Shown piece after piece: positions 1 to 4,989 of a stretch of DNA of 15,515 nt. Location: assembly GCA_036269915.1 (NCBI GenBank), contig DATBDM010000127.1:1-15515 (forward strand), written 5' to 3'. Position 1 is the first letter of the stretch. Each line of letters starts with the position of its first letter. The translations under genes were made by a program, and so were the position numbers. The DNA comes from DATBDM01 sp036269915 (GTDB taxonomy: Bacteria > Actinomycetota > Thermoleophilia > Solirubrobacterales > Solirubrobacteraceae). Under the pieces are notes generated by a model. It saw only the letters and a program-made list of their open reading frames with translations. It searched no databases and was not told the DNA's origin.

Positions 1-96
1 GAGCCGGCGCCGGCGCGGCGGCAGCTTGCGCAGCAGGAACGACGGAAGCTCGAGCAGGCTCGGCAGCGGCTGGTAGCGATCGGGTCCTTCCGTCAT
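1..96 (-). CDS. N-terminus of an unidentified protein (partial, runs off left edge)
   Basis: Reading the minus strand from an ATG at 96-94 gives 32 uninterrupted codons to the window edge. The peptide begins MTEGPDRYQPLPSLLELPSF and continues into a basic stretch (LLRKLPPRRRRL). Proteins opening with a 'PLPSLLELPSFLLRKLP' type of segment followed by basic residues are, from memory, common in Solirubrobacterales and usually precede a transmembrane helix, but no domain is visible in this fragment. A -10-like TATGCT (complement of 106-111) lies nine bases upstream of the ATG, so the gene appears to be transcribed with almost no leader. Function unknown; the reading is supported by the promoter position and natural-looking composition. 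Confidence 0.6.
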   Translation of the reverse strand, partial: MTEGPDRYQPLPSLLELPSFLLRKLPPRRRRL

Positions 97-105
97 TGCG
101 GCACC

Positions 106-133
106 AGCATACGCCTTACACCGGTGAGGTCGA
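106..133 (-). promoter_or_regulatory. Putative promoter of the left-edge gene
   Basis: On the minus strand TCGACC (complement of 128-133) and TATGCT (complement of 106-111) are separated by 16 bases and resemble -35 and -10 hexamers. The expected transcription start is about two bases before the ATG at 96, so the message would be essentially leaderless. Inferred from spacing and hexamer similarity only. Confidence 0.4.
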
Positions 134-165
134 GCGGGCCGTAAGCTTCGGCCCATGAGGAGCGC

Positions 166-618
166 GTGCGCGTCCTGCTGACCGGCATGTCCGGCACCGG
201 CAAGTCGACGCTCGTACGCGAGCTGACGGCCCGCGGGCACGAGGCCTACGACGCCGATGACGACGGGTTCAGCGAGCCGCGTGCGGACGGCCGGTGGGGC
301 TGGCGCGCCGACCGGGTCGCGGAGCTCCTCGCCGGCGCCGATGACCGGTTGCTGTTCTTCGCCGGCTGCTCCGAGGAGCAAGCCGCGCTGCCGTTCGACC
401 GCCGCGTGCTGCTGACCGTGCCGGAGCCGGTGCTCGTCGAGCGGCTGCGGACCCGCACGCACAACGCCTACGGCCGCGACGACCGCCAACTCGCGCAGGT
501 CCTCGCGGATCGCGCCGAGGTCGAGCCGCTGCTGCGTCGCAGCGCCGACCTCGTCCTCACGACCACCGCGCCGCCCCCGGAGGTCGCCGACGCGCTGCTG
601 CGCGCGCTCGGAAGCTGA
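166..618 (+). CDS. Small P-loop NTPase, AAA / shikimate-kinase-like nucleoside kinase fold
   Basis: A 150-residue cytoplasmic protein with a Walker A motif GMSGTGKS at residues 7-14, immediately after the first beta strand. The pattern GxxxxGK[ST] in a protein of this size is typical of small kinases in the shikimate/adenylate kinase-like group. A hydrophobic strand 'LLFFAGC' (about residues 64-70) and a 'VLLTVPEPVLVERLRTR' segment match the fold, the latter resembling the region where these kinases place a lid arginine. The substrate cannot be read from sequence. The start is a GTG at 166 because GAGGAG at 157-162 is the only Shine-Dalgarno-like stretch, although it is close (three bases). 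An ATG at 155 is out of frame. It stands alone and is divergent from the left-edge gene. Confidence 0.85.
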   Translation: MRVLLTGMSGTGKSTLVRELTARGHEAYDADDDGFSEPRADGRWGWRADRVAELLAGADDRLLFFAGCSEEQAALPFDRRVLLTVPEPVLVERLRTRTHNAYGRDDRQLAQVLADRAEVEPLLRRSADLVLTTTAPPPEVADALLRALGS

Positions 619-746
619 TCAGCCGCGAGCGGGCTCGAACGACCAGCGGCTGGCGCCGTGCGGCGGGCGCAGGGCGACGCCGAACGCGCGGTCGGCGTGT
701 CCGCATCGGTTGGGTTGAGACCGGCGAACGGCGTCCCGCTCATCGC

Positions 747-776
747 TTGACAGGCAAGTGGTGACTTGCCTATGAT
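747..776 (+). promoter_or_regulatory. Near-consensus sigma-70-type promoter of the arsR-VOC operon
   Basis: TTGACA at 747-752 is a perfect -35 hexamer and TATGAT at 771-776 differs from the -10 consensus by one base; the spacer is 18 bases. The predicted transcription start is about 783-784, which coincides with the GTG that best starts the repressor, so the transcript would be leaderless. This is the best-looking promoter in the window. Confidence 0.75.
752..771. promoter_or_regulatory. Palindromic operator inside the arsR promoter
   Basis: AGGCAAGT at 752-759 and ACTTGCCT at 764-771 form a perfect 8-base inverted repeat around GGTG. The repeat fills the promoter spacer, sharing the last base of the -35 and the first base of the -10. 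A bound dimer would block RNA polymerase. It lies directly upstream of an ArsR-type gene, so the natural inference is autorepression by that protein. Confidence 0.7.
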
Positions 777-783
777 CAGGCGC

Positions 784-1068
784 GTGGGGGACGTCTTCAA
801 GGCCCTGGCGGATCCCACGCGCCGGACGCTGCTCGACGAGCTCGCCGAGCGGGACGGACAGACGCTGTTCGAGCTCTGCTCGCGGCTCGCGACGAAGCAC
901 CGGCTCGCCTCGTCACGGCAGGCGATCTCGCAGCACATCGCGGTGCTCGAGGACGCCGGCCTGATCGCGACGCGCCGTGAGGGCCGCTACAAGTTCCACG
1001 ACCTGCAGACGGAGCCGCTCGAGCACCTGGCCGACCGCTGGCTCGACGCCCGTCGCCCGGAGGCCTGA
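784..1068 (+). CDS. ArsR-family winged-helix transcriptional repressor
   Basis: A 94-residue DNA-binding protein starting at GTG 784. The N-terminus 'DVFKALADPTRRTLLDEL' (residues 3-20) is the signature opening of ArsR/SmtB-type regulators, and the recognition helix region 'SRQAISQHIAVLEDAGLI' occupies residues 44-61. The metal-sensing motif ELCVCDL of classical ArsR proteins is absent; only Cys32 is present, so a metal ligand is unlikely. This matches the subgroup encoded next to VOC or SRPBCC proteins. Upstream in-frame starts exist (ATG 772, TTG 766), but both fall inside or against the -10 box, and the GTG sits at the predicted transcription start. Its stop overlaps the start of the VOC gene by one base (TGATG). 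Confidence 0.9.
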   Translation: MGDVFKALADPTRRTLLDELAERDGQTLFELCSRLATKHRLASSRQAISQHIAVLEDAGLIATRREGRYKFHDLQTEPLEHLADRWLDARRPEA

Positions 1069-1448
1069 TGAAGATCCACCTCACCAGCGTGCTCGTCGAC
1101 GACCAGGAGAAGGCGCTGCGGTTCTACACCGACGTGCTCGGCTTCGTGAAGCGCAACGACGTCCCGCTCGGCGCGCATCGCTGGCTCACGGTCGTCTCCC
1201 CGGAGGATCCGGACGGTCCTGAGCTGCTGCTCGAGCCCGACGAGCACCCCGCCGTGCGGCCGTTCAAGGACGCGCTGGTCCGCGACGGCATCCCGTTCAC
1301 CTCCTTCGCGGTCGGCGACGTCCACGCGGAGTTCGAGCGGCTGAGCGGTCGCGGCGTGCGATTCACGCAGCCGCCGACCGCGATGGGCCCCGTCACCACG
1401 GCGGTCCTCGACGACACCTGTGGCAACCTGATCCAGATCGCCGGCTGA
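1068..1448 (+). CDS. VOC superfamily protein (glyoxalase/bleomycin-resistance/dioxygenase fold)
   Basis: A 126-residue soluble protein with the two beta-alpha-beta-beta-beta modules of the vicinal oxygen chelate fold. The first opens with 'HLTSVLVDDQEKALRFYTDVLGF' (about residues 4-26) and carries 'GPELLLEPDEH'. The second opens with 'FTSFAVGDVHAEFERLSGRGVRF' and ends 'DTCGNLIQIAG'. Where metal-binding members usually have a C-terminal Glu, this one has Gln in the NLIQIAG strand; other candidate metal ligands are His4 and a Glu in the ELLLEP strand. The substrate is unknown. Translation is coupled to the ArsR repressor through the TGATG overlap, so the two probably form a small ligand-induced detoxification or resistance module. 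Confidence 0.9.
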   Translation: MKIHLTSVLVDDQEKALRFYTDVLGFVKRNDVPLGAHRWLTVVSPEDPDGPELLLEPDEHPAVRPFKDALVRDGIPFTSFAVGDVHAEFERLSGRGVRFTQPPTAMGPVTTAVLDDTCGNLIQIAG

Positions 1449-1456
1449 AACAGCAT

Positions 1457-1471
1457 CGCCGGGCGCCGGCG
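1457..1471. terminator. Weak GC hairpin after the arsR-VOC operon
   Basis: CGCCGG at 1457-1462 and CCGGCG at 1466-1471 form a six-pair stem with a three-base loop, nine bases after the VOC stop codon. There is no T-run. It could assist termination but is short enough to occur by chance in DNA of this composition. Confidence 0.25.
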
Positions 1472-1608
1472 GGCGTACACGCCAACGTTGACCAGCTCTG
1501 GGTCCGTCAGCAGGGCATTTACCGCTTCTCTACCAGTCTGCTGCCGGGGCTCGACCGCTGCGGAGGACGGTTCGTGGCGTCCAGTTCCACCACGTTCGAA
1601 GGAGCATC

Positions 1609-1923
1609 ATGCCGATGCGCACCACCCTCACCACCGCCTGCGTCGCCGCGCTGCTCGCCGCCGGCGCCGGCTCCGCCGTCGCGGCTCCCGGCGAGCCGGA
1701 GGCCCGCTCCGACGCCGCCATCCACGCCCAGGCGATGCGCGCCCAGGGCGTCCACCAGATGCAGCTCGCGAAGGCCCCGGTCCAGATCGCCCGCCAGCCG
1801 CTCATCGAGGGCGGGTTCGAGTGGGCCGACGCCGGTATCGGCGCCGCGTTCGCCGCCGCGCTGCTGCTCTCGGCCGCCGGCGTGTCGGCCGTCCGGCGCC
1901 ACTCGCCGACGAGGCTGCGCTGA
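1609..1923 (+). CDS. Small exported, C-terminally membrane-anchored protein with WADAGIGAA motif
   Basis: A 104-residue protein with a Sec signal peptide (basic MPMR, then a hydrophobic core, with likely cleavage after an AVAA segment near residue 26). An extracytoplasmic stretch of about 45 residues without cysteine follows. A motif FEWADAGIGAA leads into a second hydrophobic helix (about residues 76-95), and a basic tail RRHSPTRLR should be cytoplasmic. From memory, short proteins with an 'F-x-W-x-D-A-x-I-G-A' motif just before a C-terminal helix are frequent in Solirubrobacterales, with no assigned role. AAGGAG at 1599-1604 is a good ribosome binding site. The 160 bases upstream contain no gene; a TTGAC-like -35 near 1486 lacks a matching -10. 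A hairpin directly after the stop codon ends the unit. Confidence 0.75.
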   Translation: MPMRTTLTTACVAALLAAGAGSAVAAPGEPEARSDAAIHAQAMRAQGVHQMQLAKAPVQIARQPLIEGGFEWADAGIGAAFAAALLLSAAGVSAVRRHSPTRLR

Positions 1924-1936
1924 TCGCAGGACTGCT

Positions 1937-1967
1937 GCGAAGGCCCCGCCCCGTGCGGGGCCTTCGC
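1937..1967. terminator. Strong hairpin terminator between convergent genes
   Basis: A perfect 13-pair stem, arms 1937-1949 and 1955-1967 (core AAGGCCCCGC / GCGGGGCCTT), closes on the five-base loop CCCGT. It begins 14 bases after the stop of the 1609-1923 gene and ends three bases before the stop of the convergent transporter gene, so it can serve both directions. It lacks a T-run, as is usual for high-GC actinobacterial terminators. Confidence 0.75.
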
Positions 1968-1969
1968 GG

Positions 1970-3631
1970 CTACGACGACGCCGGCGCCTCGCTGAGCCGC
2001 TCGGCGGTGATCGCGGCGGCGAAGCGGCGCGTGGCGGGGTGGCCGGTCACCGCCTCGACGAACGGAGCGCGGTCCAGCGCGAACAGGTGCGCCGGGGTGA
2101 TGGCGCGAACGGTGGCCGTGCGCGGGATGTCGCGGAGGAGGGCGATCTCGCCGAAGCCGTCGCCGCGGCCCATGGTGCGTGTGGCGATCCCGTCCTCGAT
2201 CGCCTCGAGCGTGCCGTCGGCGATCGCGTAGTACCGATCGCCGACCTCGCCCTGCGTGACGATCGCCTCACCGGGAACGGCGCTCATCGGCCGGAGGTCC
2301 CGGGCCAGCGCCTCCAGCTCCGGCGCGGGGAGATCGGCGAACAGCCGGAGCGAGCGCAGGAGCGCAAGCTCGACGACCGGAACGTGCGCCGAGGCGTCGA
2401 GCGCGAGCAGCCGCCGACCGCCGGTGAGGGCCAGGGCGGGCAGGAGCAGGCCGACGGTGAGGACGGCGGCACGTCCGCCCAGCACGGCGATGACGAGCGG
2501 CGCGAGCAGGGACCCCAGCGCGAGCGCGGCGGCCTGCAGGCCCTCGAGCACGCCGAAGACGCCGGCCAGCACGTTCGGCGGCGACGTGCGCTGGAGCAGC
2601 GTCCGCGAGCCGACGTCCACGAGGCTGCGCGCCCCTCCGGCGACGGCCAGCAGGAGCAGCGCGCCGCCGACGGTCGGCCAGGCGGCGAGCACCGCGAAGG
2701 CGGCGGCCCAGACCACGAGCCCCGTGAGCACAGCCGGCATGAGCCGGCGCCGGCCGACGAGCGACGCCGTCACCACGATGCCGACCGCCCCGCCGAGACC
2801 GAAGGCGGCGTTGAGATAGCCGGCTCCCGACGCGCCCATGTCGAGAACGGCGAGCGCGAGCACGACGTACAGGACGTCGAGCATGCCGAGCGTGACGTAT
2901 TCCGCGCCGACGATCCCGACGAGCCGCCGCGTGGCCGGCTCGCGCGCGACGGCGCCGAAGCCCGCGGGCCAGAAGGGCGCCGGCGCCCCCGGAACGCTCG
3001 AGGGACGCGGACCCCGGATCGGCGCGACGACCACGGCGCCCAGGAGCACCAGCACGCCCATCAGGCCGAACACGGCTCCGGGGGCGGCCAGCGCGAGCAC
3101 CACGCCCGTCACCGCGGGCCCCACGAGCATGGTGACCGCCTCGTTGGCTCCCGTCACCACGTTGGCCGCCGTCAGGTCTGCGGGGTGCCGCGCCAGTGCG
3201 GGGACCAACACCGCCATCGTCGGTCGCGTGATGGTGACGGCGGTCGCCGCGACAGCTCCGCACGCCACGACGGCGACGAACGGCCCGTGCACGAGCAGGA
3301 CCGCGGCGGTGGCCCCCATCGCTGCCGCTTGTGCGACGTATCCCCAGACGAGGACACGTGCCGGCCGCCGTCGCTCGGCGAGCGTCGCCGCGAACGGCGC
3401 GAACAGGGCGGCGGGCACGAGCTGCACCACGGCGACGATGCCCGAGGCGGTCGCGCCGCCGTGCTCGTACGCGACGAGGAGCATCGCGATCCAGACCGAC
3501 CACTCGGCGCAGTGGAAGGCCGCCAGCGCGATCTGCGTGCGCCGCAGCTCCGGATTGCGCCAGACGGTGCCGAGCACCGAGCCGACCTGCGCCGCGTGGC
3601 GCCACGGCCCGCCCATGGACGCGGCGGTCAT
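1970..3631 (-). CDS. MFS transporter fused to a C-terminal cyclic-nucleotide-binding domain
   Basis: A 553-residue membrane protein. Residues about 1-415 hold roughly a dozen hydrophobic helices with Ala/Gly/Val-rich faces and short basic cytoplasmic loops such as 'ERRRPARVL', typical of drug-efflux-type major facilitator proteins. Residues about 424-545 form a cNMP-binding (CRP/PKA regulatory-type) domain. They contain 'LLRSLRLFADLPAPELEALA', the beta-roll glycine motif 'GDRYYAIADGTLEAI', and the phosphate-binding cassette 'FGEIALLRDIPRTATV' near residues 490-506, with the conserved Glu and Arg present. The cassette is intact, so nucleotide binding is plausible, and it could gate or tether the transporter. 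The start at 3631 has no Shine-Dalgarno but is correctly placed behind a promoter for leaderless translation; an in-frame ATG at 3616 is an alternative. The exported substrate is unknown. Confidence 0.9.
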   Translation of the reverse strand: MTAASMGGPWRHAAQVGSVLGTVWRNPELRRTQIALAAFHCAEWSVWIAMLLVAYEHGGATASGIVAVVQLVPAALFAPFAATLAERRRPARVLVWGYVAQAAAMGATAAVLLVHGPFVAVVACGAVAATAVTITRPTMAVLVPALARHPADLTAANVVTGANEAVTMLVGPAVTGVVLALAAPGAVFGLMGVLVLLGAVVVAPIRGPRPSSVPGAPAPFWPAGFGAVAREPATRRLVGIVGAEYVTLGMLDVLYVVLALAVLDMGASGAGYLNAAFGLGGAVGIVVTASLVGRRRLMPAVLTGLVVWAAAFAVLAAWPTVGGALLLLAVAGGARSLVDVGSRTLLQRTSPPNVLAGVFGVLEGLQAAALALGSLLAPLVIAVLGGRAAVLTVGLLLPALALTGGRRLLALDASAHVPVVELALLRSLRLFADLPAPELEALARDLRPMSAVPGEAIVTQGEVGDRYYAIADGTLEAIEDGIATRTMGRGDGFGEIALLRDIPRTATVRAITPAHLFALDRAPFVEAVTGHPATRRFAAAITAERLSEAPASS

Positions 3632-3639
3632 GCTCGGCG

Positions 3640-3668
3640 ACCGTATTCGGTGCGGTGCCGGACCGCAA
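3640..3668 (-). promoter_or_regulatory. Putative promoter of the MFS-cNMP gene
   Basis: On the minus strand TTGCGG (complement of 3663-3668) and TACGGT (complement of 3640-3645) are separated by exactly 17 bases. The -10 ends eight bases before the ATG at 3631, so transcription should begin at or one base before the start codon. Confidence 0.5.
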
Positions 3669-3734
3669 CGAGCGCCGGATCACCCGGATCGCATGATGGT
3701 CGCGCCCGAGCGGCGTGGGAGCGTCGTCGGCGAG

Positions 3735-4070
3735 ATGTCGCACTACCTCGCCCCGCCGCCCGCGCGTCGCGCCGACTACGGCTCGCTCGGTCAGATCATG
3801 GGCTGGATGGTCCTGCTGGGGCTCGCCTCCTGGCCGCGCCTGTTCATCCTCGGGTTCTGGATCTTCGACCGCCAGATCGGCGGCGCCTTCGGGAGCTGGA
3901 TCATCCCCGCGATCGGCTTCGTGGTCCTCCCGTGGACCACCCTCGCCTATGCCCTGATGTGGGGCGTGGGCTCCGACGTCGTCTCCGGCTGGGAGTGGAT
4001 CGTGGTCGCCGCGGCGCTCCTCGTCGACGTCGGGTTCTGGGTCGAGAGCCGGCGCCTGCTGCGCGGATGA
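3735..4070 (+). CDS. Small three-helix integral membrane protein of unknown function
   Basis: A 111-residue protein beginning MSHYLAPPPARRADYGSLGQ. Three hydrophobic segments follow: about residues 23-45 (GWMVLLGLASWPRLFILGFWIF), about 54-77 (WIIPAIGFVVLPWTTLAYAL) and about 88-104 (WIVVAAALLVDVGFWV). The end ESRRLLRG is basic. I recognise the general look of this family from actinobacterial genomes (conserved 'PRLFILGFWIF' and 'LPWTTLAYALMW' blocks) but know of no assigned role. Neither start has a convincing ribosome binding site; ATG 3693 is an in-frame alternative adding 14 poorly conserved-looking residues. It is divergent from the MFS gene and followed after one base by the next gene, so the two plus-strand genes are likely co-translated. 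Confidence 0.8.
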   Translation: MSHYLAPPPARRADYGSLGQIMGWMVLLGLASWPRLFILGFWIFDRQIGGAFGSWIIPAIGFVVLPWTTLAYALMWGVGSDVVSGWEWIVVAAALLVDVGFWVESRRLLRG

Positions 4071-4071
4071 C

Positions 4072-4518
4072 ATGACGAGCAAGGCCGCCTTCACCGAGCA
4101 GGAATGGGATGTGGTCCGCTCCGCGCCGCCGGCCGCGGGGATGATCGTGATCACCGCCAGCCGGGGCGGGACGGTGCGTGAGACGTTCGAGATGGCCAAG
4201 GTCTACGCGGACGTGCGCTCCGAGCACGGGGAGAGCGAGCTGCTCGACGAGCTCGTGTCCTCGAAGCCCGAGGTCGACCGCTCCGGGCAGCACTCGCTCG
4301 ACGAGCTCAAGCAACACGGCCTCCAGCGGATCGGCGAGGCCGTCGAGCTGCTCGAGCGCAAGGCGACACCCCAGGAGGTCGAGGACTTCCGGCGCTTCGT
4401 CACCACGCTGAGCGAGCGGGTCGCCCGGCGCCACAAGGAGGACGGCGTCGAGGTGAGCGCCGCCGAGCAGCAGGCGATCGACGACGTCGGTACTGCGCTC
4501 GGCAGCCCGCGCGCGTAG
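4072..4518 (+). CDS. Conserved helical cytoplasmic protein of unknown function
   Basis: A 148-residue soluble, charged, largely helical protein. An N-terminal segment 'FTEQEWDVVRSAPPAAGMIVITASRGGTVRETFEMAKVYAD' (residues 7-47) joins a 'GESELLDELVSSKPEVD' helix and a long helical C-terminal half with 'EVEDFRRFVTTLSERVARRHKEDG'. There is no signal peptide, no cysteine and no recognisable catalytic motif. I have the impression of having seen related proteins in many bacteria annotated only as hypothetical; the helical layout faintly recalls TerB-like proteins but I would not assign it. The ATG lies one base after the stop of the three-helix membrane protein, so the two are translationally coupled and may act together at the membrane. 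Confidence 0.85.
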   Translation: MTSKAAFTEQEWDVVRSAPPAAGMIVITASRGGTVRETFEMAKVYADVRSEHGESELLDELVSSKPEVDRSGQHSLDELKQHGLQRIGEAVELLERKATPQEVEDFRRFVTTLSERVARRHKEDGVEVSAAEQQAIDDVGTALGSPRA

Positions 4519-4539
4519 CGCCGCGTATCGAGCGAGAGG

Positions 4540-4989
4540 TCAGAGCGGCGGCTGCGCCGGCGGCGCCGTGATCGGCGTCGGGCCGTTGCCCTGGCGGCTG
4601 AACGCCACGGCGCGGGCGTAGATCAGGTAGAGCACGAAGGAGGCCGTCTCCGGCGTGGTGCAGACGCGGCCGAAGAGCGCGGCGACGTCGCGGTCCGCAA
4701 GCGTCCGCCCGACTCCTCCTGAAGTGCTCGCCCCGCCGATCGTCGCCGTGAGCGCGCGCACGGCCTGCGCGCGCTGCGCCGGCGAGGCCGTGCGCCAGCT
4801 CGTGCAGTTCGCCCGTTGCAGCGGCAGGCCCGCCAGCGTCCCGTCGTACGTGCGCACGGGTGTCGCCCCGCCCGTGGCCGCGCCGTCGTGCAGCGCCGGC
4901 GCGGCCAGCACGGCCACGACGGCTCCGCCGGCCAGCGCGGCCAGCAGGCCGCGCGGACGGCGGAGACCGCGGTGGACCGCCGCGCCCAT
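4540..4989 (-). CDS. Small membrane-anchored extracytoplasmic protein, partner of the beta-helix protein
   Basis: A 149-residue protein beginning MGAAVHRGLRRPRGLLAALA. A basic N-terminus and one hydrophobic helix (about residues 13-33) indicate an uncleaved anchor or signal peptide. The exported part carries two cysteines ('ANCTSW' and 'RVCTTPE') that could form a disulphide. A segment 'SPAQRAQAVRALTATIGG' and a hydrophobic 'ASFVLYLIYARAVAF' follow, then a proline-rich end. No known domain is recognised. Its ATG overlaps the stop of the beta-helix gene by one base (TGATG on the minus strand), so it is almost certainly translated together with it and may be its anchor or accessory factor. The reading frame stays open well upstream, but that part is antisense to nothing and lies inside the beta-helix gene. 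Confidence 0.75.
   Translation of the reverse strand: MGAAVHRGLRRPRGLLAALAGGAVVAVLAAPALHDGAATGGATPVRTYDGTLAGLPLQRANCTSWRTASPAQRAQAVRALTATIGGASTSGGVGRTLADRDVAALFGRVCTTPETASFVLYLIYARAVAFSRQGNGPTPITAPPAQPPL

Noticed and set aside
614..623. Perfect 10-base palindrome GCTGATCAGC at the stop of the P-loop gene
   Set aside because: Too short for a terminator and without a loop; likely coincidental.
619..723. Minus-strand peptide ending RCGHADRAFGVALRPPHG and further residues
   Set aside because: It looks slightly protein-like but has no start codon of its own without crossing the arsR promoter and gene, and I recognise no family; a degraded gene end is possible but unsupported.
1574..4075. Plus-strand open frame of more than 800 codons
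   Set aside because: It is antisense to the MFS-cNMP gene for most of its length and its composition is Arg/Ala/Gly-rich with no domain; the minus-strand reading has clear membrane helices and a cNMP cassette.
4519..4539. Possible terminator between convergent genes at 4518 and 4540
   Set aside because: Only distant GCCGC/GCGGC matches with a long loop; no convincing stem.
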